Shown here one piece after another: positions 1-5,306 of a stretch of 6,426 nucleotides of DNA (position 1 is the first letter of the stretch; every line of letters starts with the position of its first letter). The notes beneath the pieces are model-generated. The model was not told the DNA's origin, ran no database searches, and saw nothing but the letters and a program-made list of their open reading frames with translations. This stretch comes from Halobacteriaceae archaeon Tc-Br11_E2g27 (lineage in GTDB: Archaea > Halobacteriota > Halobacteria > Halobacteriales > Haloarculaceae). The position numbers were made by a program, and so were the translations under genes. The stretch spans positions 1 through 6,426 of the forward strand of contig LKNH01000147.1 of the NCBI GenBank assembly GCA_001564135.1, written 5' to 3'.

Positions 1-2
1 AG

Positions 3-614
3 GGTGGTCAGTACTACGACGATGACCCACCAAAGGATGGCCTCGCAATTGCGCGCCAAATTGGCCACGTCATGTATCTCTCGAAGGAGTCGATGGACAA
101 GAAGTTCGGGCGGCGAGCAGCGGGCCGTGACGCGGTACGTTCGTTCCCGACTGACCCCGCCGCTGGTTTTTTCCCGTACCGCGATGTCGAATCCTATCTC
201 GACTATCAGGCGACCAACTTCGTCGAGCGGTTCGACGCCAATTCGTATCTCTATCTCACCCGTGCGATGGATAACTACGACCTTGCGTCAGGATTTGAAA
301 GCGATGCCGACGCGCTCGCTGCCTTCGATGGCGAAGCGCTTGTGATGTCATTTACCGCAGACTGGCATTTCACTGTTGGCCAGGCGGAATCACTCGCTGA
401 TTCGATGCGAACAGCAGACATCGACGTTTCTCACCACGTCATCGAGTCCGACCACGGCCACGATGCGTTTCTAGTCGAACCGGAAAACGTCGGCCCACCG
501 CTTTCAGACTTTCTTGCTGATGGGACTGCTGGAAGCGCGGTGACGGATACGGACGAGGAGTTCGAACCGGAAGACCAGTTCGCACCGGTCCACACCAGCC
601 TCTTTTCCGATTGA
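3..614 (+). CDS. metX: Homoserine O-acetyltransferase, C-terminal part (5' end outside window)
   Basis: This is the last 203 codons of a MetX-type alpha/beta-hydrolase, which transfers an acetyl group from acetyl-CoA to L-homoserine in cytoplasmic methionine synthesis. Visible family signatures are GLAIARQIGHVMYLS followed by a KFGRR stretch (residues 13-38 of the visible part), the F.ANSYLYLTRAMDNYD segment (77-93), and the two downstream catalytic positions. These are Asp in SFTADWHF (visible residue 120) and His in ESDHGHDAFL (visible residue 153). The nucleophilic Ser and the oxyanion region lie upstream of the window. After the catalytic His the protein ends in a roughly 45-residue acidic tail (TDTDEEFEPED), a common haloarchaeal extension. 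The stop is TGA at 612-614. The family call is secure. Acetyl- versus succinyl-transferase specificity cannot be proven from this part; acetyl is assumed from the usual haloarchaeal assignment. Confidence 0.93.
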   Translation, partial: GGQYYDDDPPKDGLAIARQIGHVMYLSKESMDKKFGRRAAGRDAVRSFPTDPAAGFFPYRDVESYLDYQATNFVERFDANSYLYLTRAMDNYDLASGFESDADALAAFDGEALVMSFTADWHFTVGQAESLADSMRTADIDVSHHVIESDHGHDAFLVEPENVGPPLSDFLADGTAGSAVTDTDEEFEPEDQFAPVHTSLFSD

Positions 615-644
615 AATTTGGCAAGGACCACTTCGCCGTCCCAG

Positions 645-656
645 TGTCTTTTTGGC
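645..656 (+). promoter_or_regulatory. T-rich element between metX and the membrane protein gene
   Basis: The 65-nt gap holds a run of five T's within GTCTTTTTGG. It lies about 35 nt after the metX stop, so it could act as a U-tract terminator for metX. Its centre is also about 29 nt before the ATG at 680, the position of a TATA box for a leaderless transcript. The two readings cannot be separated by sequence alone. Confidence 0.3.
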
Positions 657-679
657 CGCTGGGCGTGACGTATTCCGTG

Positions 680-1333
680 ATGGTCGACTGGCGTCGGTAT
701 ACCGGAACACAGCGAGTGCAGCTAGCGTGGTCAGCTATTGTCTTTTTAGTGCTTGCTGCTATCGTTAGCGGATTCATTCCAATTCCGACGGAGGCAGGGG
801 TTATTGCGGCGAGCATAAGCTGGTTTGTGGGGTTAGTCACGATTGGGTTACTTGACCGTCGACAGTGGAAGACGCTCGTTCAACGAAGTTCGTTCGAACC
901 GGCCGCACCGACGCGCGAAATTGACCTGGAATGGCTCCTTGGTGACCGGTCCGTCTACGCGGAGGCAACCGTCCCGAGCGTGTTTGCACAGACTCATCTC
1001 GTCGTCTCGACGCCTGTTTCGGATGTGGATGCCTCGTTCACTGTCACGCTCACGTATGTTGGGGAGGGTGGAACAGCGACAGGAGTACAGACCGGTGTTG
1101 ACTCGCTTGATGCGGCCTTTCAGATTGACGGGCGGGAAGAAAACGTCGGACAGATTCTGTCCCGTGACGTCGCAACTGAGCTTCTTTCGGTTAACACGCC
1201 AGGTACTTTTACAGTGACTGGTGATGCTGTTCGATACACAATACCGTTTACCAGAATCTCTCCAGGAGAACTCGAAGCCATTTCGGAAGCAGTTGTCGCA
1301 ATTGCTCGACGGGTTGAGACGGTTGGAGGCTAA
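680..1333 (+). CDS. Two-helix membrane protein with cytoplasmic C-terminal domain, unknown function
   Basis: A 217-aa protein starting at ATG 680. The frame is open back to a TTG at 611, but ATG is preferred because it puts the T-rich box at 645-656 about 29 nt upstream and avoids overlapping metX. Two hydrophobic helices are visible, at about residues 12-33 and 38-59. Basic residues flank both outer ends (DWRRYTGTQR before, DRRQWK after), so both termini should be cytoplasmic with a short PIPTEAG turn outside. Residues 60-217 form a soluble alternating strand/helix domain containing DSLDAAFQIDG, ILSRDVATELL and a late GDAVRYTIPF strand. That pattern loosely resembles DUF3137-like membrane-associated domains, but this is a weak inference. 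The stop TAA at 1331-1333 abuts palindrome E1. The C-terminus may be shortened, because an in-frame acidic tail lies beyond E1. Confidence 0.75.
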   Translation: MVDWRRYTGTQRVQLAWSAIVFLVLAAIVSGFIPIPTEAGVIAASISWFVGLVTIGLLDRRQWKTLVQRSSFEPAAPTREIDLEWLLGDRSVYAEATVPSVFAQTHLVVSTPVSDVDASFTVTLTYVGEGGTATGVQTGVDSLDAAFQIDGREENVGQILSRDVATELLSVNTPGTFTVTGDAVRYTIPFTRISPGELEAISEAVVAIARRVETVGG

Positions 1334-1412
1334 TACTACCGGACGTAAGCGTTTAAACAATCTCGCCACCCCGGGGTGGAGAGTACGTTTACGAAGTTAC
1401 GTCCGGTAGTAT
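1333..1412. repeat. Palindromic element E1 (80 bp, near-perfect inverted repeat)
   Basis: The first 16 bp (ATACTACCGGACGTAA, 1333-1348) are an exact reverse complement of the last 16 (1397-1412). The centre is a perfect 14-bp palindrome, CCACCCCGGGGTGG (1366-1379), lying exactly on the axis. Comparing the two 40-nt arms without gaps, 31 of 40 positions pair; the mismatches fall in three small symmetric patches. As RNA it would form a long hairpin from either strand. It lies between the convergent membrane-protein gene and nucS, so it could end transcription from both sides. No clear target-site duplication flanks it. A MITE-like or solo-palindrome mobile remnant is the main alternative. It resembles E2 at 5307-5388. 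Confidence 0.85.
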
Positions 1413-1467
1413 CACATCCCGAGCGTTCAGAGGATTCGGTCGCTGCGGTGGCAGAGAACGCTGATGG

Positions 1468-2196
1468 TTAATTTGTTGGTGAAAGCGACACAAATTCCAA
1501 CTCTCGCTCGGCGAGCAGTTCGCTTGCACGGTCGGTGACGGATGGTGCAACAAGTATGCCACGAACGCGTGTCTCTGCGTGCAGTTCGCGTTCGAGTGCT
1601 TCGACGTAGCGGTTCAGCTGGCTGACGGCATCCGGTCCAACGCGACGACGTTTGAGTTCGATGACGACGGCGTTTTCGTCGCTGTCAGTCCCATAAATAT
1701 CAACTGCGCCGGCGGTAGTGTCTCGTTCCGTTGAGAGTGGCTCGAAACCTGATTCTATCAGCGATGGTTCTTCGAGAATCTGGCCACGGAGGTCATCCTC
1801 CGTCCCATGAAGATGCAACTCTTCGGTGTCAGTCGCTTCAAAAGCAGTTGCCTGTGTCACGCGCTCGAAACTGATAATGAGTTCCTCATCGGGGTTTTCC
1901 CGGTAACTTTCGACAACCAGGAGTCCCTCGCGTCTCGTAATCTCGTGGGTACAGCCGGGTGGTTGCCAGTTCACCGGCTGGTGTCCTTCATCAGTATGGA
2001 CGAGTACCGTCCCGTCGGGTTTGAGAACCACGAGTCGGTCGCCAAACCCAAGGGTGCTTGCTGCTCGTCCATCGTAGTCCACGCGACAGCGGCCAAACAG
2101 CGTCATCAACAAGCCGCGTTTCGTGCCCGACTCGACGAGCGTCTTGACTTCCTCGTGTGTCGGCGAACTGATAGCCTGTATCCCCTCTGCAGTCAC
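1468..2196 (-). CDS. nucS: Endonuclease NucS (EndoMS), mismatch-specific DNA endonuclease
   Basis: A 242-aa protein of normal NucS length. NucS/EndoMS cuts both strands around mismatched bases and serves non-canonical mismatch repair in many archaea and actinobacteria. The N-terminal DNA-binding domain (about 1-115) shows GRAASTLGFGDRLVVLKPDG (43-62) and the base-stacking VNWQPPG segment with Trp77. The C-terminal RecB-like nuclease shows GAVDIYG (Asp166), VVIELKRRR (Glu180, Lys182) and SQLNRYVE (Gln193), so the D-ExK-Q catalytic set is complete. The start is GTG at 2194-2196, the only usual start codon after the upstream in-frame TAG. The gene begins 17 nt after the preceding minus-strand gene, suggesting co-transcription, but TTTAGTA at 2219-2225 sits about 26 nt upstream and could provide a separate promoter. 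No obvious C-terminal PCNA-binding box is seen. Confidence 0.95.
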   Translation of the reverse strand: MTAEGIQAISSPTHEEVKTLVESGTKRGLLMTLFGRCRVDYDGRAASTLGFGDRLVVLKPDGTVLVHTDEGHQPVNWQPPGCTHEITRREGLLVVESYRENPDEELIISFERVTQATAFEATDTEELHLHGTEDDLRGQILEEPSLIESGFEPLSTERDTTAGAVDIYGTDSDENAVVIELKRRRVGPDAVSQLNRYVEALERELHAETRVRGILVAPSVTDRASELLAERELEFVSLSPTN

Positions 2197-2213
2197 GGCC
2201 CAGTCTTTTGTGG

Positions 2214-2753
2214 CTATCTACTAAACGGCGGTGTTTTTGTTGCAGATACACTCCGGTCTGGAAAGCCGAGCAGGAGCAACGTTGCAACTAATCGCTCTGC
2301 ACGCCGTTCGGTCAGCAAGTCAGCGCTCATGAACTCATACAGCAAAGCTTTGTGCTGTCGAATGACACGACGGAACAGCCGATGTTCGTCGAGTGATTTC
2401 ACACGAACGAGGGTTCCGTCTCCGGGTGGACAGGTCGGTGAAAGTCCGTGCCAGACTGGTTGGTAGACGAAAATGCCCGCCAGCGTGACAAGATAGACGA
2501 CGTCGTACGCCAGATAGTCGACAACCTCCTGTATTGCTTGCCCGCGGACCGTTCGGTGGTGCTCCCAGCGTACGTCGTGACAACTGTCACGCAACGCCAG
2601 CACCGTTTCGTCTGGACAGGTTTTTTCATGTTCGCTGTTCTCGAAGAGAGATTCGAGGACAGCATCTGACCCACCCCACTGTGCCGTGTACTGTTCAATC
2701 ACGCCCGGCCGCTCACAGACGAGTGCAACTGCTCGTTCACCCACAGCAACCAC
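2214..2753 (-). CDS. Uncharacterised protein upstream of nucS; 5' end uncertain
   Basis: I do not recognise this 179-aa product. It has an acidic/polar N-terminal half with a C-x13-C spacing (residues 46-58), a hydrophobic stretch at about 78-100 (VVDYLAYDVVYLVTLAGIFVY) long enough for one membrane helix, and an Arg-rich helical end (LTERRAERLVATLLLLGF). It ends 17 nt before nucS on the same strand, so the two may share a transcript. The start is doubtful. No in-frame ATG exists; GTG 2753 is the first option, and GTG 2744 has a GGGAG motif (2753-2757) 8 nt before it. A TATA-like box at 2797-2804 lies about 28 nt before an ATG at 2772, but that ATG is in another frame that closes after 11 codons. 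The true 5' end may be frameshifted. The body of the gene looks genuinely coding. Confidence 0.62.
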   Translation of the reverse strand: MVAVGERAVALVCERPGVIEQYTAQWGGSDAVLESLFENSEHEKTCPDETVLALRDSCHDVRWEHHRTVRGQAIQEVVDYLAYDVVYLVTLAGIFVYQPVWHGLSPTCPPGDGTLVRVKSLDEHRLFRRVIRQHKALLYEFMSADLLTERRAERLVATLLLLGFPDRSVSATKTPPFSR

Positions 2754-2794
2754 TCCCAGTACGGATAGCCATCGCAGTAGGCTGGTTCGTTACC

Positions 2795-2806
2795 GGATAA
2801 AAATTG
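2795..2806 (-). promoter_or_regulatory. TATA-like promoter of the nucS-upstream gene
   Basis: On the minus strand this reads CAATTTTTATCC, a good haloarchaeal TATA box. A transcript would begin near 2770-2776, about 20 nt before GTG 2753. A short imperfect hairpin (CTGCCTA 2816-2822 with TAGGCAG 2849-2855) lies just upstream, at the stop codon of the CARDB-like gene, so this T-run might also help end that upstream transcript. Confidence 0.5.
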
Positions 2807-2847
2807 TCGGCTTGACTGCCTAGGGCAATTCGGTGTCGAGCAGTTGG

Positions 2848-3603
2848 TTAGGCAGGATTACCACGTTTCCCGAACAGCATATCGATGAGTTTGATGAGCG
2901 CGATAATTGGCAGCAGTGGAATCAGGATAATTGCCATCCCAAGGAACATGAGCCAGGCAAAAATACTCATGCCGCCTTTGCTTTCTCCCGGTCGAACGAT
3001 GGAGACGCTCTCGGTCACGATAGCGACCGTTTCGCTTGCGCTGTCGTCAGCCGTCTCAAAGCCAATGGTGACATCCGATGGGCCGCTGTCGCCTGCCTCG
3101 TGTGTGTATTCAACATGTTCCTCTTCGCCGCCCGCGAGTGAGACCTCCTGCGTTTGTACAACATCGTCATTCACCGTAATCTCGAGAGTCGTTGTGCCCT
3201 CCAGTGTCCCAGTGTTTGTGATAACCGCGGAGACAGTCATGGAACCACCCTCCGGTACGTGCTCCGGAGCCCGCTCGATATCAACCTCGAACTCAGCCGG
3301 TGCGTCCTCAACTGTGACTGTCTCGGAGACTGACTCTTCGTCGGCCTCGACGGTCAGTTCGGCCTCACCGACGTCGCTTCCTTCTGGTGTCCACGTGAGT
3401 TCAGCCGTTTCCTCCGCACCGGCTTCGAGTTCGACATCAGTCGAATCAAGTTCTTCTCCATCCGCCCCGATGAGCGTGACGGTTCCCTCACCTTCCTCGC
3501 CACGGTTGCTGACAGTGACCGTTACTGTCAGTTCGTCACCGGCTTTGACGGGCGCGTTAGTCTCTGCAATCACGGCCGAAAGTGTCGGTTCCTGGTCACT
3601 CAT
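2848..3603 (-). CDS. CARDB-like two-domain protein with hydrophobic C-terminal tail
   Basis: A 251-aa, strongly acidic protein starting at ATG 3603 (MSDQEPTLSAVI). An in-frame TTG at 3630 is rejected because the TATA-like box is centred 29 nt before ATG 3603. Residues about 6-100 and 102-195 form two successive beta-sandwich modules. Each opens with a PV.AGDELTVTVTVSNRG- or VPEGGSMTVSAVITNTG-type strand pair and carries the 'tension of gain' pattern of CARDB/Ig-like domains (ELDSTDVELEAGAEETAEL; VVQTQEVSLAGGEEEHVEY). The C-terminus (about 210-245, MSIFAWLMFLG...IALIKLIDML) is hydrophobic with an internal PLLP break, followed by GKRGNPA. There is no signal peptide, which is odd for modules that are usually extracellular. 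It could be a tail-anchored protein with its domains in the cytoplasm, or be translocated by the C-terminal helix. Binding partner unknown. Confidence 0.82.
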   Translation of the reverse strand: MSDQEPTLSAVIAETNAPVKAGDELTVTVTVSNRGEEGEGTVTLIGADGEELDSTDVELEAGAEETAELTWTPEGSDVGEAELTVEADEESVSETVTVEDAPAEFEVDIERAPEHVPEGGSMTVSAVITNTGTLEGTTTLEITVNDDVVQTQEVSLAGGEEEHVEYTHEAGDSGPSDVTIGFETADDSASETVAIVTESVSIVRPGESKGGMSIFAWLMFLGMAIILIPLLPIIALIKLIDMLFGKRGNPA

Positions 3604-3627
3604 TATCCGGGTGTACGAAGACACCGG

Positions 3628-3637
3628 CAAAATAGAT
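3628..3637 (-). promoter_or_regulatory. TATA-like promoter of the CARDB-like gene
   Basis: The minus strand reads CTATTTTG, centred about 29 nt before ATG 3603. This fits an almost leaderless transcript and is the main reason for choosing that start over the TTG at 3630. Confidence 0.55.
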
Positions 3638-3681
3638 TCTCATCCACGAATGGCGCAGGTCGGCTGCCGACAAGCCCGCAT

Positions 3682-3689
3682 GCTTAAGG
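3682..3689 (+). promoter_or_regulatory. TATA-like promoter of the RecA-like gene
   Basis: GCTTAAGG is centred about 29 nt before ATG 3715. It lies in the 111-nt divergent gap shared with the CARDB-like gene. The two boxes face outward and are about 50 nt apart, leaving room for a shared regulator. Confidence 0.5.
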
Positions 3690-3714
3690 TCTTTCCAACC
3701 TCTCATCTTGATAC

Positions 3715-4293
3715 ATGCAGTACTCGCTGGCAATCGAGGACACCCCGGAAACGATTCCTGCCGGTAGTGGCCTTCTCTTGTTACATCCGAGCACGGGCGA
3801 AACCGACCGCATCGATACGCAGTTTCTGAAAACAGATACCGACCGCTTGCTGGTCATCTCAACGCGAACGACCGCACGCGAGGTGAAACAGAAACTCGAA
3901 CATTACGAGGTTGATGAGTCCCGCGCGACTATTTTGGATACGCTGTCAATCGAACGTGGCTACACCCGCAGACAGCATGATGATGTGCGCTATATCCCGC
4001 GACCAGAGGACTTTGAAAGTCTCGTCGAAGAGACTGAGATGTTTCTTACCGACCACGAAGGGAAACGCCGAATTAGTCTCGACTCCCTAACGGAGATGAT
4101 TTACTTTGCCGATGAGGACCGAACGAAGTCGGCGGTCGAAGAGATTCTTGCGTTGCTTGCCGAGCATGAGGCTGTTGGCCTCTTCCATCTGGCCTCCGGT
4201 GTTCACGACGATGTGGTTGTCGAGGAGTTCAAATCGATGTTTGATGGTGTTATCGAACTCTCCGAGGACGGAACTGTTTCAGCATCGTTCTGA
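3715..4293 (+). CDS. RecA/KaiC (RAD55)-like protein with degenerate Walker A
   Basis: A 192-aa protein with the layout of a short, single-domain RecA-superfamily protein of the type common in haloarchaea. The opening strand and loop IPAGSGLLLLHPSTGETDR (14-32) occupy the Walker A position, but the Gly-Lys-Thr/Ser triad is missing. The next strand DRLLVISTRTTAREVKQKL (43-61) matches the post-P-loop strand and helix. KRRISLDSLTEMIYFADE (117-134) matches Walker B and its following loop, with Asp123. HEAVGLFHLASGVHDDVVVEEFKSMFDGVIEL (141-172) matches the core strands that end such domains. ATP hydrolysis is therefore doubtful; a sensing or scaffolding role is possible. It is divergent from the CARDB-like gene, with its own TATA box 29 nt upstream of ATG 3715. 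Family placement is by motif layout only. Confidence 0.82.
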   Translation: MQYSLAIEDTPETIPAGSGLLLLHPSTGETDRIDTQFLKTDTDRLLVISTRTTAREVKQKLEHYEVDESRATILDTLSIERGYTRRQHDDVRYIPRPEDFESLVEETEMFLTDHEGKRRISLDSLTEMIYFADEDRTKSAVEEILALLAEHEAVGLFHLASGVHDDVVVEEFKSMFDGVIELSEDGTVSASF

Positions 4294-4353
4294 AACGAAA
4301 AATACCGCTTTGGTTATCTATCCAGTACGGAAGTGAAGCCCGGTGTGAAATAT

Positions 4354-4370
4354 TTGGTAGATATCACCAA
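4354..4370. promoter_or_regulatory. Possible operator palindrome upstream of the zinc-ribbon gene
   Basis: TTGGTAGATATCACCAA is a 16-bp palindrome (TTGGTGATATCACCAA) with one extra A. It lies immediately upstream of the TATA-like box at 4373-4379, where a haloarchaeal repressor or activator would contact the promoter. No protein partner can be named. Confidence 0.35.
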
Positions 4371-4371
4371 C

Positions 4372-4380
4372 CATTAAGAT
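4372..4380 (+). promoter_or_regulatory. TATA-like promoter of the zinc-ribbon gene
   Basis: CATTAAGAT is centred about 29 nt before ATG 4405, the spacing of a leaderless start. The rest of the 111-nt gap after the RecA-like gene holds only an A-rich stretch (about 4297-4304) and the palindrome at 4354-4370. Confidence 0.5.
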
Positions 4381-4404
4381 GGACCACACGAACTATCAAG
4401 ATGT

Positions 4405-4563
4405 ATGCCGGAATGTCAGAACTGCGGTGCATTTGTGACGGCTGATTACGCACGTGTTTTCACACCGAACGGAATTGACCAACCGCGGGTCTGCCCGCAG
4501 TGCGAAGACAAGATTCGTGATGGGGCGGACGTGAGACAGGCACGTTCTACCCGTCGTGGGTAG
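4405..4563 (+). CDS. Small zinc-ribbon protein (DUF7563-like), 52 aa
   Basis: A complete short gene of 52 codons, from ATG 4405 to TAG 4561-4563. The product starts MPECQNCGAFVTADYARVF and carries a four-cysteine zinc ribbon: CQNC (Cys4, Cys7) and CPQC (Cys30, Cys33), followed by a basic tail rich in Arg (VRQARSTRRG). The FTPNGIDQPRVCPQCEDKIRDG core matches a widespread haloarchaeal zinc-finger microprotein family that I know as DUF7563. The cellular role is unknown; such proteins may bind nucleic acid or partners. ATG 4405 is chosen over the out-of-frame ATG 4401 because only its frame is open and carries the cysteines. It converges on the winged-helix gene, leaving 12 nt between their stop codons. 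Confidence 0.9.
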   Translation: MPECQNCGAFVTADYARVFTPNGIDQPRVCPQCEDKIRDGADVRQARSTRRG

Positions 4564-4575
4564 CCAAAACTCGGA

Positions 4576-4839
4576 TTAATCGGATACCGCTGCTTCTGGT
4601 TCAGCGCTATCTCCTTGAATCTCATAGAGGTTTTGCCGGGCGTCCGCAAAGTAAACATCCTCGGTAACGACCCCAATATCGTCGAGGCGTTCGAGCGCAT
4701 ACCGAACAGTGCGGGCCGAAAGCATCGACTCTTCGACAATCCCTTTCTGTGTGAGCGGGCCGTTATACTCGAGAACCTTGTAGACGAGTTTCGCGCTCGG
4801 CGGTAGGTCCGCGATTTCCTCCCCGTCGGTTTCTGTCAT
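4576..4839 (-). CDS. Small winged-helix transcriptional regulator (MarR/ArsR-like), 87 aa
   Basis: An 87-aa cytoplasmic DNA-binding protein starting MTETDGEEIADLPPSAKLV. The frame stays open to 4986, but ATG 4839 is clearly favoured because a strong TATA box (4866-4871) is centred 29 nt upstream. The winged-helix fold is visible in order: LPPSAKLVYKVLEYNG (helix 1), LTQKGIVEESML (helix 2), SARTVRYALERLDDIGVV (recognition helix and turn), then the wing (TEDVYFADARQNLYEI). The tail is short and acidic. The LPPSAKL-type N-terminus with the ARTVRYAL.RL core is typical of small haloarchaeal helix-turn-helix regulators. There is no separate ligand domain, so it probably acts as a dimer through the fold itself or with a partner. 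Targets are unknown; the operator-like palindromes nearby (4354-4370, 5256-5265) are candidates only. Confidence 0.88.
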   Translation of the reverse strand: MTETDGEEIADLPPSAKLVYKVLEYNGPLTQKGIVEESMLSARTVRYALERLDDIGVVTEDVYFADARQNLYEIQGDSAEPEAAVSD

Positions 4840-4863
4840 CAGGTCAGTGTAATGAACGCTGGC

Positions 4864-4876
4864 TGTATAAATATTG
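4864..4876 (-). promoter_or_regulatory. TATA promoter of the winged-helix gene
   Basis: The minus strand reads CAATATTTATACA. Its TTTATA core (4866-4871) is centred 29 nt before ATG 4839, giving a leaderless transcript. This is the clearest TATA box in the window and decides the start of the gene. Confidence 0.65.
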
Positions 4877-4937
4877 AGGGATTGGCCCGTAGGCGTTGAT
4901 AAGAATACGTTCGAGTGGTTGGGAACTGTGCCTGTTG

Positions 4938-5213
4938 TCAAGACTGGAGTTTCTTGTTCGAGGTGTAGGTCCCGTATGCGGCCCACAGCCAGAACAGGAA
5001 CAAAATCACGACACCAGCGATGACGCCGGGCATGGCATCAGCCTGCGCAACAGTTGGTTGTGTACCGGTCGCGATGATGACAACCGTTGCGCCAATGATT
5101 GCTAGAGGCAGGCCAACGATGAGGAAAATCGGCGTTGCAATGAGTGTGTTGACGAGCGGACTGCGCGTTTTGTTGATTTGCGCGTCGATTTTGTCGATTA
5201 CGCCTTGGAGCAT
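4938..5213 (-). CDS. Small two-helix membrane protein, unknown function
   Basis: A 91-aa integral membrane protein starting at ATG 5213. A short amphipathic N-terminus (MLQGVIDKIDAQINKTRSP) precedes helix 1 (about 22-49, NTLIATPIFLIVGLPLAIIG and on), an outside loop with Gln/Asp (TGTQPTVAQADAMPG), helix 2 (about 62-82, GVIAGVVILFLFWLWAAYGT) and a basic end (SNKKLQS). By the positive-inside rule both ends are cytoplasmic. A TATA-like box at 5241-5247 is centred 31 nt upstream, supporting the start. The gene lies in the same direction as the winged-helix gene, with a 98-nt gap containing that gene's own promoter, so they are probably separate units. No family is recognised. Confidence 0.82.
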   Translation of the reverse strand: MLQGVIDKIDAQINKTRSPLVNTLIATPIFLIVGLPLAIIGATVVIIATGTQPTVAQADAMPGVIAGVVILFLFWLWAAYGTYTSNKKLQS

Positions 5214-5240
5214 GTGATTATCTCATCTCTCGATGCTCGG

Positions 5241-5265
5241 AAATATAGACCTGTCGGAAGCTTCC
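5241..5265 (-). promoter_or_regulatory. TATA-like promoter plus adjacent palindrome, two-helix membrane gene
   Basis: The minus strand reads TATATTT at 5241-5247, about 31 nt before ATG 5213. A perfect 10-bp palindrome, GGAAGCTTCC (5256-5265), lies 8 nt upstream of it, next to the BRE position, and could be an operator. Confidence 0.45.
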
Positions 5266-5306
5266 ACCGAACGGGAACCATAGCATCCGTCAAAAGACTG
5301 CTCTGT

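Noticed and set aside
611..679. N-terminal extension of the two-helix membrane protein back to TTG 611
   Set aside because: It overlaps the metX stop, lacks a promoter at the right distance, and adds a non-conserved-looking segment before a good ATG.
1333..1412. E1 as a complete insertion sequence or CRISPR repeat
   Set aside because: There is no transposase, no target-site duplication and no repeat-spacer periodicity; only two diverged copies lie in the window.
1422..1462. AGCGTTC (1422-1428) / GAACGCT (1456-1462) inverted repeat
   Set aside because: Seven base pairs with a 27-nt loop is within chance expectation, and it lies inside the suspected coding tail.
1807..2466. 219-codon open frame on the plus strand across nucS and the gene before it
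   Set aside because: It is antisense to nucS, whose catalytic motifs are intact. The product is basic and Cys/Ser-rich, with no recognisable motif.
2885..3829. 314-codon open frame on the plus strand across the CARDB-like gene
   Set aside because: Its product is extremely Ser/Thr/Val-rich low-complexity sequence, the usual antisense image of an acidic haloarchaeal gene, and it runs through two promoters and the start of the RecA-like gene.
4840..4986. N-terminal extension of the winged-helix regulator to 4986
   Set aside because: It would overlap the 3' end of the two-helix membrane gene and contain the regulator's own strong TATA box (4866-4871); ATG 4839 fits leaderless spacing.
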